A DNA stretch of 15,242 nucleotides from NCBI GenBank assembly GCA_036496265.1, contig DASXLL010000086.1, forward strand, positions 1 to 15,242, read 5' to 3'. Positions within the stretch are counted from its first letter, which is position 1. Each line of letters opens with the position of its first letter. The position numbers and the translations under genes were made by a program. Origin of the DNA: CAYLLN01 sp036496265. GTDB taxonomy: Bacteria; Planctomycetota; Planctomycetia; Pirellulales; Pirellulaceae. The notes under the pieces are model-generated. The model was given only the letters and a program-made list of their open reading frames with translations. It ran no database searches and was not told the DNA's origin. Below are positions 7,522-13,389 of the stretch, piece after piece.

Positions 7522-8178
7522 CTAATTCGCCCGCTTGAGCAGTTCTTTTTCAATCGCGCGGCGAACGGCGTTTTCGTCGCCCGGCTCGTAGCCAATCCAG
7601 AGAGCACGGATCACGCCGCCGGGGCCGAGCAGTACGGTCGCAGGAAAACCAAACTCTTTGATCTTCGCGTCGCGAATCAGCGCGTTGGCCGTTTCGCCGT
7701 CTGGATCGCGATACGTCGGAAAGTCGGCCTCAAACTCCTTCAAAAACTCAGCCGTGCTCTCGGCCAGACCATGATCGTCGTGCGGGTTTTGGTTCGACGC
7801 GACCGAAAAAAATTGAAATTGTGGCTGCGAGCGAAAATGAGCCACCACTTCAACCAGATGTGGAAACTCCATCGCGCAAGGGCCACACCACGGCCCCCAG
7901 AAGTTCACGAGCGTCACTTTCTCGTCGAGGTCGGCTTCAGTCGTCGGATGTGAATCGCCCGTCAGCGGCTGCAACCGAAAGCTCGTCAATATCTGTCCCA
8001 CGCTCGGATCTAGCTCACCCTTCGTTGACGGCTGCGGAGAAAAGCCAAACCAAACCACCAGCACCAACGCCAGCGCGCCGAAAATCAGGACCAGCGGCCA
8101 CAGCGGCCAGCCACTGCGTTCCGGCGGCAAGTGGTGCTGATCGGCGGCGTTCGAATCAGAAAACCCCGGTTGTGACAT
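7522..8178 (-). CDS. TlpA-like membrane-anchored thiol-disulfide oxidoreductase
   Basis: A 218-residue protein. A hydrophilic N-terminus of about 22 residues is followed by one membrane helix (about 24-44, 'WPLWPLVLIFGALALVLVVW'). A thioredoxin fold then faces outside the cytoplasm. The redox motif WCGPC lies at 97-101 in 'VNFWGPWCGPC', and the conserved cis-proline is P179 in 'EFGFPATVLL'. The family keeps exported cysteines reduced, often for cytochrome c maturation or periplasmic repair; the partner is not visible nearby. The N-terminal anchor and the insertion 'NQNPHDDHGLAESTAEFL' are typical of TlpA/ResA proteins. It is codirectional with the desaturase 273 bases downstream, too far for a confident operon, and divergent from the dehydrogenase at 8299. 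No clear ribosome binding site is seen. Confidence 0.92.
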   Translation of the reverse strand: MSQPGFSDSNAADQHHLPPERSGWPLWPLVLIFGALALVLVVWFGFSPQPSTKGELDPSVGQILTSFRLQPLTGDSHPTTEADLDEKVTLVNFWGPWCGPCAMEFPHLVEVVAHFRSQPQFQFFSVASNQNPHDDHGLAESTAEFLKEFEADFPTYRDPDGETANALIRDAKIKEFGFPATVLLGPGGVIRALWIGYEPGDENAVRRAIEKELLKRAN

Positions 8179-8264
8179 AAGCTGATTCTAGCCGTGCTGG
8201 CTGATCACGACATCATCCGCAATAATCGTGGCAAATTGCTTCACTTCGCTTGAGCCCTCGCGTC

Positions 8265-8292
8265 TCAAGCCTCACGCCTCAAGCCTCAAGCC
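8265..8292. repeat. Four-unit heptamer tandem repeat
   Basis: TCAAGCC, TCACGCC, TCAAGCC and TCAAGCC run without a gap on the plus strand. The array ends six bases before the dehydrogenase ATG (8299), where a ribosome binding site would normally be. Confidence 0.8.
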
Positions 8293-8298
8293 TTCGTC

Positions 8299-9291
8299 AT
8301 GGCCAAAGCCCGCGCAATCATCGCCGATTTCCAGCACGGCTCCCTCGAAGTCGAGCAAGAAATCCTCAAGGACCTCGCGACCGTCGAAGCTCTCGACGTT
8401 CACAACGAGTCGGAACTCTGGGGCCGCATCGAAAATGCCGACTGCATCATGGTCTATCACACGCTCAAGGTCACCAAGGCCACGATCGAACGGCTGACCA
8501 ACTGCAAGCTCATCGTCCGCTGCGGCGTAGGCTACGACAACGTCGATTTCGCCTTCGCCCGCACCCGCGGCATCCCTGTCGCCAACGTCCCCGACTACGG
8601 CACCGAAGAAGTCGCCGACTCCGCCATCGGCCTCATGCTCGCCCTCACCCGCGGCATCAATTTTCACAACAACTTCCTCCGCCCCGCCGACGCCGACTGG
8701 CGCTATCACCACGTCGCCCCGCTCTATCGCCTCCGCGGCCGCACCTTCGCCATCCTCGGCCTCGGCCGCATCGGCACCGCCGCCGCCAGCAGGGCCAAAG
8801 CCCTCGGCATGGACGTCGTCTTTTACGATCCTCTAAAGCCCGACGGCTACGACAAAGCCCTCGGCGTCCGCCGCGTCGAAACGCTCGACGAGCTGCTCGC
8901 CCAAGCCTTCGTCCTCAGCGTCCACTGCCCGCTCACGCCCGAAACGCACCACATCATCAACGCCGCCTCAATCGAAAAAATGCCCCGCGGCTCCTACCTG
9001 ATCAACACCGCCCGCGGCAACATCGTCGATGTCACCGCCGTTCCTGACGCCATCGCCAGCGGCCGCCTCGCCGGCGCCGGCCTCGACGTCCTCCCCCAAG
9101 AACCGCCCCCCGCCGACCATCCACTCATCAAAGCCTGGCGCGACCCCCAGCATCCCGCCCACCAGCGCGTCATTTTGAACGCCCACAACGCCTTCTACAG
9201 TGTCGAAGGCCTCCGCGACATGCGCGTCAAAGGCGCCGAAGCCTGCCGCCGCGTCCTCATGGGACTACCCGTTCGCAATTTGGTCAACTAG
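8299..9291 (+). CDS. D-2-hydroxyacid dehydrogenase, CtBP-like
   Basis: A 330-residue NAD-dependent dehydrogenase. The nucleotide motif GLGRIG lies at 154-159, with D177 ending the next strand (VVFYDP), which favours NAD over NADP. Catalytic residues are R239 (NTARG), E268 (DVLPQEP) and H296 (NAHNAFYS). 'VRCGVGYDNVDFAFARTRG' and 'NVPDYGTEEVADSAIGLML' match the C-terminal-binding-protein branch more than PGDH or formate dehydrogenase. The substrate is some D-2-hydroxyacid or 2-ketoacid, not determinable here. The Glu-to-His spacing is 28 residues, longer than the 20 I recall for CtBP, because of an inserted 'WRDPQHPAHQR' loop. There is no Shine-Dalgarno; the ATG follows the heptamer array directly. 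Codons end mostly in C, and the coding strand is markedly C-rich. The frame continues 18 sense codons past the TAG into a Lys/Arg-rich stretch. Confidence 0.93.
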   Translation: MAKARAIIADFQHGSLEVEQEILKDLATVEALDVHNESELWGRIENADCIMVYHTLKVTKATIERLTNCKLIVRCGVGYDNVDFAFARTRGIPVANVPDYGTEEVADSAIGLMLALTRGINFHNNFLRPADADWRYHHVAPLYRLRGRTFAILGLGRIGTAAASRAKALGMDVVFYDPLKPDGYDKALGVRRVETLDELLAQAFVLSVHCPLTPETHHIINAASIEKMPRGSYLINTARGNIVDVTAVPDAIASGRLAGAGLDVLPQEPPPADHPLIKAWRDPQHPAHQRVILNAHNAFYSVEGLRDMRVKGAEACRRVLMGLPVRNLVN

Positions 9292-9368
9292 TTCGATACC
9301 CAGCAGTTGAAGAAGCGGACGGCTAAGAAGAAGTTGCGAAGAAAGTGACGCGGAAGTAGGGTTAGGCG

Positions 9369-9641
9369 ATGACTCTTGGCCAAGTCCTAAACGACGCGGT
9401 ATCGCTTTCCGTCAATGATCGCCTGTTTTTGCCCTTTGACGAGGTGTGGACGCTATCGACTCGATGCGCCGTCGCAGCCGGTGACGAGCATGTAGCTCCG
9501 GGCCTCGAATATGCGATGCTGGTATCTCAGGTCTGCGATGCGGTCGCCAATGCCAAAGCTCAGAAGCCGGATGCCTCGCCTGATATGCTCTTAAGAGCCC
9601 TGCTTTTCTATTATGACCATGACGCCTTTATCGAATTCTGA
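9369..9641 (+). CDS. Small uncharacterised protein (possibly DUF7716-like)
   Basis: A 90-residue acidic soluble protein with no signal peptide. It contains 'EVWTLSTRCAV' (25-35), a central 'GLEYAMLVSQVCDAVANAKAQKP' region (about 45-67) and ends in 'LLFYYDHDAFIEF'. The pattern of a Trp-Thr-Leu motif, a central 'vqdiv.NA..QKP' helix and a terminal 'YYDxDAFI' resembles, from memory, a family of small bacterial proteins of unknown function (DUF7716). I cannot confirm the match and assign no function. TAGGGTTAGG ends two bases before the ATG and could serve as ribosome binding site. Its codon use is less C-ended than that of the dehydrogenase before it. It stands alone, with 77 bases before it and 425 without a convincing gene after it, as a recently acquired or orphan gene might. 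Confidence 0.65.
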   Translation: MTLGQVLNDAVSLSVNDRLFLPFDEVWTLSTRCAVAAGDEHVAPGLEYAMLVSQVCDAVANAKAQKPDASPDMLLRALLFYYDHDAFIEF

Positions 9642-10066
9642 CCTGCTTTGTTAAGTGCATAGTCGCCACCATTTTTAATCAGATCGTCCGGCCCTGAATT
9701 ACCGTCTCGGTTCTGGGTGCGCAAAGTCGAACATTCCGAAAAATCTTCCAAAATCTTTCTGCCCAAACCAAGAATTCGGTCCGCTTTTTCATCGTTTTTG
9801 CAATCTACATATGGGAGGACCCGCGCGCTGTAGGGAATGCCCTCCGTGGCGTTCCGTAATCGCTACACGCTGTATCATGCACTCCCCAAGAACTCACCAA
9901 AGCCCACCATCAGGCGCGAAACGCTCATCCACCCCTCACCATCAAAAATCGCCATAACCAGTTAACTGTACAAATGTTACAGATATCCACTTAAGGCCTC
10001 AATCCCCCGATAGTACAAGAATTAAATTGCTCCGGATTCCGCGCTCCAGTCAGCGAAAGACCAATC
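9642..10066. other. 425-base region without a convincing gene
   Basis: It is visibly more AT-rich than its surroundings. It contains an 8-bp hairpin at 9834-9855. It also has an operator-like imperfect palindrome, CTGTACAAATGTTACAG, at 9966-9982, about 85 bases before the ATG of the next gene. Two overlapping plus-strand frames (9811-9957 and 9837-9965) are short, lack family character and run through the hairpin, so I do not call them. The ceramidase-like gene's promoter should lie near its right end. Confidence 0.6.
9834..9855. repeat. Short hairpin, possible dispersed palindrome
   Basis: GGAATGCC and GGCGTTCC pair over eight positions, with one G-U wobble in RNA, around a six-base loop CTCCGT. 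Similar 'GGAACGCC...GGCGTTCC' palindromes recur in planctomycete intergenic DNA as far as I recall. Confidence 0.45.
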
Positions 10067-11434
10067 ATGAACAGCGCTCTTAAAACAGTCCTCGCACTCA
10101 TCGTTGGATTCCTTTTTGCTTCTCCCTCCACGGCCGCCGACGAAACCTGGAAAGCCGGCGTCGCCAAAATCAACATCACGCCCGAACAACCGATGTGGAT
10201 GGCCGGCTACGCCGCTCGCGATAAGCCGTCGCAAGGCAAAATGACCGAACTATGGGCTAAGGCCCTCACCATCGAAGACCCCGCCGGCAAACGAGCCGTG
10301 CTGATTACGCTCGACCTAGTCGGCATCGATCGCGACGTTTCCAAAGCGACCTGTGCGAAGCTGCAGAGCAAATATCAGTTCGATCGCTCACAGATCGCCA
10401 TCAACTGCTCGCACACGCACAGCGGCCCCGTCGTCGCCCACAATCTGCGGCCAATGCACGAATACTCGCTCGAAAAAGACCAGCAGGACCTGATTCATCG
10501 CTACGCCGAAAAGCTCGAGCGCAGCATCGTCGAAGTCGTTGGCCAGTCAATCAGCAAGCTGGCCCCCGCCAAACTCGAATGGGGCAGTGGCCGCACCGAT
10601 TTCGCCGTCAATCGCCGCGCCAACAAAGAAGCCGACGTCCCCAAGCTCCGCGAAGCCGGCCAACTCAAAGGCCCGAGCGACCACGATCTACCGGTCCTCG
10701 TCGCGAAAGGCACCAGCGGCCAACCCATCGCCATCCTCTGCGGCTACGCCTGCCACGCCACCGTCCTCTCCGGCTACGACTGGTCCGGCGATTACCCCGG
10801 CTTCTATCAAATCGAAATCGAAAAGGCCCACCCCGGTGCAATCGCCCTCTTCTGGGCCGGCTGCGGCGCCGACCAAAACCCAATTCCACGCAGAGCCGAG
10901 GAACTAGCCCAAAAATACGGCAAACAATTAGCCGCCGCCGTCGAAGAAACAATCGCCAAACCGTTGACGCCAGTCACCGGCCGCTTAACAACCAGCTACA
11001 ACGAAATTCCCCTCGCCTTTGCCAAACTACCGACCCACGACGACCTCGTCGCCCAAACCAAAGACACGAACAAATACATCGCCATGCGGGCCAAAATGCT
11101 GCTGGAAGAAATCGACGCCGGCAAACCGCTCAGTCCCACCTACCCCTATCCCGTCCAACTCTGGCGGCTCGGCAACGATCTCGAGTGGTTCTTCCTCGGC
11201 GGCGAAGTCGTCGTCGATTTCGCCATTCGCGTGAAAGCCGAGCGGCACGGCACCAAAACCTGGCTCGCTGGCTACAGCAACGACGTCATGGCCTACATCC
11301 CTTCCCGCCGCGTCCTCACCGAAGGCGGCTACGAAGGCGGCGGCGCCATGATCTACTACGGCCAACCCACCGTTTGGTCCGAACAAGTCGAAAATCAAAT
11401 CATGGCCGAGATCGATCGGCAGGCGGGGAAGTAA
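10067..11434 (+). CDS. Secreted neutral/alkaline ceramidase-like hydrolase
   Basis: A 455-residue protein with a signal peptide: a positive N-terminus, hydrophobic core 'TVLALIVGFLFA' and probable cleavage after A23 or A24. The mature part matches the catalytic domain of neutral/non-lysosomal ceramidases: 'AGVAKINITPE' at the start, SHTHSGP (115-121) and CHATV (229-233) with candidate zinc histidines, 'GCGADQNP' (265-272), GGEVVVDF with E380, and 'GYSNDVMAYIPSRR' with Y403. These correspond to the zinc-binding His/His/Glu/Tyr set of the family. It is much shorter than the roughly 650-residue classical enzymes and lacks their C-terminal immunoglobulin-like domain. Ceramide hydrolysis is therefore not assured; planctomycete relatives are numerous and mostly of unknown substrate. 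No strong ribosome binding site is seen. It converges on the RNA methyltransferase gene, with a palindromic element between them. Confidence 0.9.
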   Translation: MNSALKTVLALIVGFLFASPSTAADETWKAGVAKINITPEQPMWMAGYAARDKPSQGKMTELWAKALTIEDPAGKRAVLITLDLVGIDRDVSKATCAKLQSKYQFDRSQIAINCSHTHSGPVVAHNLRPMHEYSLEKDQQDLIHRYAEKLERSIVEVVGQSISKLAPAKLEWGSGRTDFAVNRRANKEADVPKLREAGQLKGPSDHDLPVLVAKGTSGQPIAILCGYACHATVLSGYDWSGDYPGFYQIEIEKAHPGAIALFWAGCGADQNPIPRRAEELAQKYGKQLAAAVEETIAKPLTPVTGRLTTSYNEIPLAFAKLPTHDDLVAQTKDTNKYIAMRAKMLLEEIDAGKPLSPTYPYPVQLWRLGNDLEWFFLGGEVVVDFAIRVKAERHGTKTWLAGYSNDVMAYIPSRRVLTEGGYEGGGAMIYYGQPTVWSEQVENQIMAEIDRQAGK

Positions 11435-11448
11435 ACGCTTAAACCCTC

Positions 11449-11553
11449 GTTCCCACGCTCTGCGTGGGAACATCCTGGCTCGACGCTCTGCGTCGATGGT
11501 AGCCTATGGCCGCGGAGCGGCCGGCGTTGGGTTCCCACGCAGAGCGTGGGAAC
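11449..11553. repeat. 105-bp palindromic element with 23-bp inverted ends
   Basis: The ends, 11449-11471 and 11531-11553, are exact reverse complements over 23 bases. Each end is itself a hairpin, GTTCCCACGC/GCGTGGGAAC, with a three-base loop (TCT at the left, AGA at the right). Inside lie two more hairpins: TCGACGC-TCT-GCGTCGA (11480-11496) and GGCCGC-GGA-GCGGCC (11508-11522). The result is four consecutive three-base-loop hairpins. Its translations ('PTLCVGTQ', 'SHAERGNE') are strings I recall from spurious proteins in many bacterial genomes, indicating a widespread REP-like family. It lies between two convergent genes and overlaps the end of the RNA methyltransferase gene. Confidence 0.85.
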
Positions 11554-12349
11554 TAGGCTGTCCTCGCTGCCTGAGTGCTTCATAAAACAGTACCGCCGCC
11601 GTCGCCGACAGATTCAAACTATCAACACTCCCCACCAACGGCACCCGAATCGGATTGACCTCCGGCGCATGCCACTCGGCCGATAACCCATGCGCCTCGC
11701 TCCCCAGCGCAATCGCCGTCCGCCCAGCAAAATCCACCTCGGTATATTCCACCGACCCATCAACCCGCGCCCCAAAAATCCGAAACTTCTCCTTCCGCAG
11801 CCAATCAAGTACTGCAGCGCTCGTTGTTGAAAACGTTGGCACAGTGAAAATCGCGCCGAGGCTCGCCCGAATCGCATTGGGGTTATAAAGATCCGTCCCA
11901 CCATCAGCCACAATCACTGCGCTAACCCCAGCCGCATCCGCCGTCCGCAAAATTGCCCCCAAATTCCCCGGCTTCTCCGCCCCTTCCACAACCGCAACCA
12001 GTGCATCCCCCGCCGGCTTCCAATCCACTAATTCCTTTTTCGGCGGCTTAGCCACCGCCACGATGCCCTCCACCCGATTCCCAAAAGCCAACTTCTCCAT
12101 CACCTGTCGCGCAACCTCAACTTGCTCCACTCCCGCCCGCTCCACTGAAGTCAGCAGCCGCTCGTGCGGCTCATCCGTGCACAACTCACGAAAAACATAA
12201 ACCTCGACAACTTCCAAACCCGCATCCAACGCCCGCCCAATCTCCCGCACGCCATCGATAATGATCCGCCCCTGATCATTACGCCCGCTCCGCTCGCGCA
12301 GTCGAGCAGCAGCTTTCACGCGCGGATTTTGAACGCTGGAAATAAGCAT
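11504..12349 (-). CDS. TrmH/SpoU-family RNA 2'-O-methyltransferase
   Basis: A 281-residue protein. Residues 1-100 form the substrate-binding domain typical of the 23S rRNA/tRNA branch ('ISSVQNPRVKAAARLRER', 'GRIIIDGVREI'). Residues 116-262 form the SPOUT methyltransferase fold with a trefoil knot. Motif 1 is 'VEGAEKPGNLGAILRTADAAG' (N129, R135), motif 2 is 'ALGSEAHGLS' (214-223), and motif 3 is 'IRVPLVGSVDSLNLSATAAV' (234-253). It methylates ribose 2'-OH using S-adenosylmethionine; the RNA position is not readable. Family sequence ends at 'YEALRQR' (256-262). Residues 266-281 and the stop codon are encoded by the palindromic element at 11449-11553, so this tail is acquired. It starts 15 bases after cdsA ends and is probably cotranscribed with it. 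No clear ribosome binding site is seen before ATG 12349. Confidence 0.93.
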   Translation of the reverse strand: MLISSVQNPRVKAAARLRERSGRNDQGRIIIDGVREIGRALDAGLEVVEVYVFRELCTDEPHERLLTSVERAGVEQVEVARQVMEKLAFGNRVEGIVAVAKPPKKELVDWKPAGDALVAVVEGAEKPGNLGAILRTADAAGVSAVIVADGGTDLYNPNAIRASLGAIFTVPTFSTTSAAVLDWLRKEKFRIFGARVDGSVEYTEVDFAGRTAIALGSEAHGLSAEWHAPEVNPIRVPLVGSVDSLNLSATAAVLFYEALRQRGQPSSHALRGNPTPAAPRP

Positions 12350-12364
12350 CGATAAGGATGGAAT

Positions 12365-13285
12365 TTAGTTTCCGAACAAGCCGAGGTTCCAACACAACCA
12401 CGCAATCGGCCCCGCCAAGAGCGGTGCATCAATGATATCGAGCACTCCGCCCAACCCCGGCAGCCACGTGCTGCTGTCCTTCCGCTGCATATCGCGCTTG
12501 AGCATCGATTCGGCCAGATCTCCAATCATCCCGGCCAAGGCCAAGGCCACGCCGTACGCGATCGTCGCCGCCACCGCCGGCTGTCTCCACGACGAGCCGA
12601 CAATCGCCGGCGCAGCGAACTGAAAAAATGCCCATGAAGTAACGCACGCCACTAAAATGCCGCCGATCGCTCCCTCCCACGTTTTGCCGGGGCTCAAAAT
12701 GGGCGTCATTTTGTGCCGGCCGAAACATTTGCCGCAGATAAACGCGCCGGTGTCGGCCACTTTGACCATCAGCAGCATGGAGAACAGCGCCGTCATGCCG
12801 ATTCCGTTGCCATGAAACAGTCGCAGCAGCGACCAAAAGCTGATGCAAACGCCGATATAAACCAGCGTGAACAATGCCAGCGCCGCATTGACGCTCGCAG
12901 TACCCGCCTTGTCATACCGGCCCATTTCGCCGAGGAAGACGACCAGCGTGAGCACGCCAAGCGTTGCGAAGACACACGCCGCAGCGACGAAATTCGCCCC
13001 AACCGCAGTTCCCAAAAGTTGCCGCAAAATGGACCAACTCGCCGCCAGCGGCAACAGCACATTGCCAACATAAACAACGCACGCCCGCGGATCATGCCCT
13101 TGAGCCCGCAGAAGGCTGAGCATTTCTTCAGTGGCCAATATGGCCACCACCAGCAGCACCGGCAACAGCCACACTCCCTCCACGCCAAAAAATACCAGCC
13201 GATAGTCCAGCCACATTACCGTTAGCAGCGTCGCCAGAATCACCGCGGCGGAAAGCAGGCGAGCCGAGAGGCTGTCGTTTTTCAT
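12365..13285 (-). CDS. cdsA: Phosphatidate cytidylyltransferase (CDP-diglyceride synthase)
   Basis: A 306-residue integral membrane enzyme that makes CDP-diacylglycerol from phosphatidate and CTP, the branch point of phospholipid synthesis. About eight hydrophobic helices are visible. Conserved parts are 'KVADTGAFICGKCFGRHKM' (175-193), 'LSPGKTWEGAIGG' (197-209) and 'GDLAESMLKRDMQRKDSSTW' (255-274), followed by 'LPGLGGVLDIID' (275-286). The textbook signature ends in PGHGG-x-x-DR-x-D; here the His is Leu and the Arg is Ile, while the aspartates and the K-D pair remain. I recall planctomycete CdsA proteins with similar changes, so this is probably a lineage variant and not a dead enzyme. The common partners uppS, dxr and rseP are absent; it lies between a sugar phosphotransferase and the RNA methyltransferase on the same strand. 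No strong ribosome binding site precedes ATG 13285. Confidence 0.94.
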   Translation of the reverse strand: MKNDSLSARLLSAAVILATLLTVMWLDYRLVFFGVEGVWLLPVLLVVAILATEEMLSLLRAQGHDPRACVVYVGNVLLPLAASWSILRQLLGTAVGANFVAAACVFATLGVLTLVVFLGEMGRYDKAGTASVNAALALFTLVYIGVCISFWSLLRLFHGNGIGMTALFSMLLMVKVADTGAFICGKCFGRHKMTPILSPGKTWEGAIGGILVACVTSWAFFQFAAPAIVGSSWRQPAVAATIAYGVALALAGMIGDLAESMLKRDMQRKDSSTWLPGLGGVLDIIDAPLLAGPIAWLCWNLGLFGN

Positions 13286-13292
13286 CGCTCAG

Positions 13293-13378
13293 CAAAGAAC
13301 CAAGAACGAAATTCCAAGAACCAAGGATTCGATATCTTACAGCGTCTTCGGTTCTTTGGTTCTTCGCTTCTTGGTTGT
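13293..13378. repeat. Direct heptamers and inverted counterpart between cdsA and the sugar transferase
   Basis: CAAAGAA, CCAAGAA, CGAAATT, CCAAGAA and CCAAGGA run in period 7 at 13293-13327. After about 20 bases, reverse-complement-like units (GGTTCTT, TTGGTTCTT, TTCTTGG) run in period 7-8 at about 13346-13378. AAGAACCAA at 13295-13303 and 13316-13324 can pair with TTGGTTCTT at 13356-13364. The pair of arrays could form a long imperfect hairpin in RNA made from the minus strand, just before cdsA. Confidence 0.6.
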
Positions 13379-13389
13379 TGATTGTTTCG

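Noticed and set aside
8250..9047. Long Arg/Pro/His-rich plus-strand frame overlapping the dehydrogenase, and a similar one at 10579-11442
   Set aside because: Both are out-of-phase shadows of C-rich genes; the low-complexity Arg/Pro composition is what such shadows produce.
9837..9965. 42-residue plus-strand reading frame with GTAGGGA before it
   Set aside because: It starts inside the hairpin at 9834-9855, has no family character, and a longer frame (9811-9957) overlaps it in another phase; chance frames in a gap are more likely.
11449..11553. Ordinary rho-independent terminator
   Set aside because: No T-run follows the outer hairpins on either strand, and the nested structure with inverted ends fits a repeat element better, though it may still stop transcription.
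11395..11583. Minus-strand frame coding for 'PTLCVGTQ...SHAERGNE'
   Set aside because: It is a translation of the palindromic element; such strings recur as spurious proteins.
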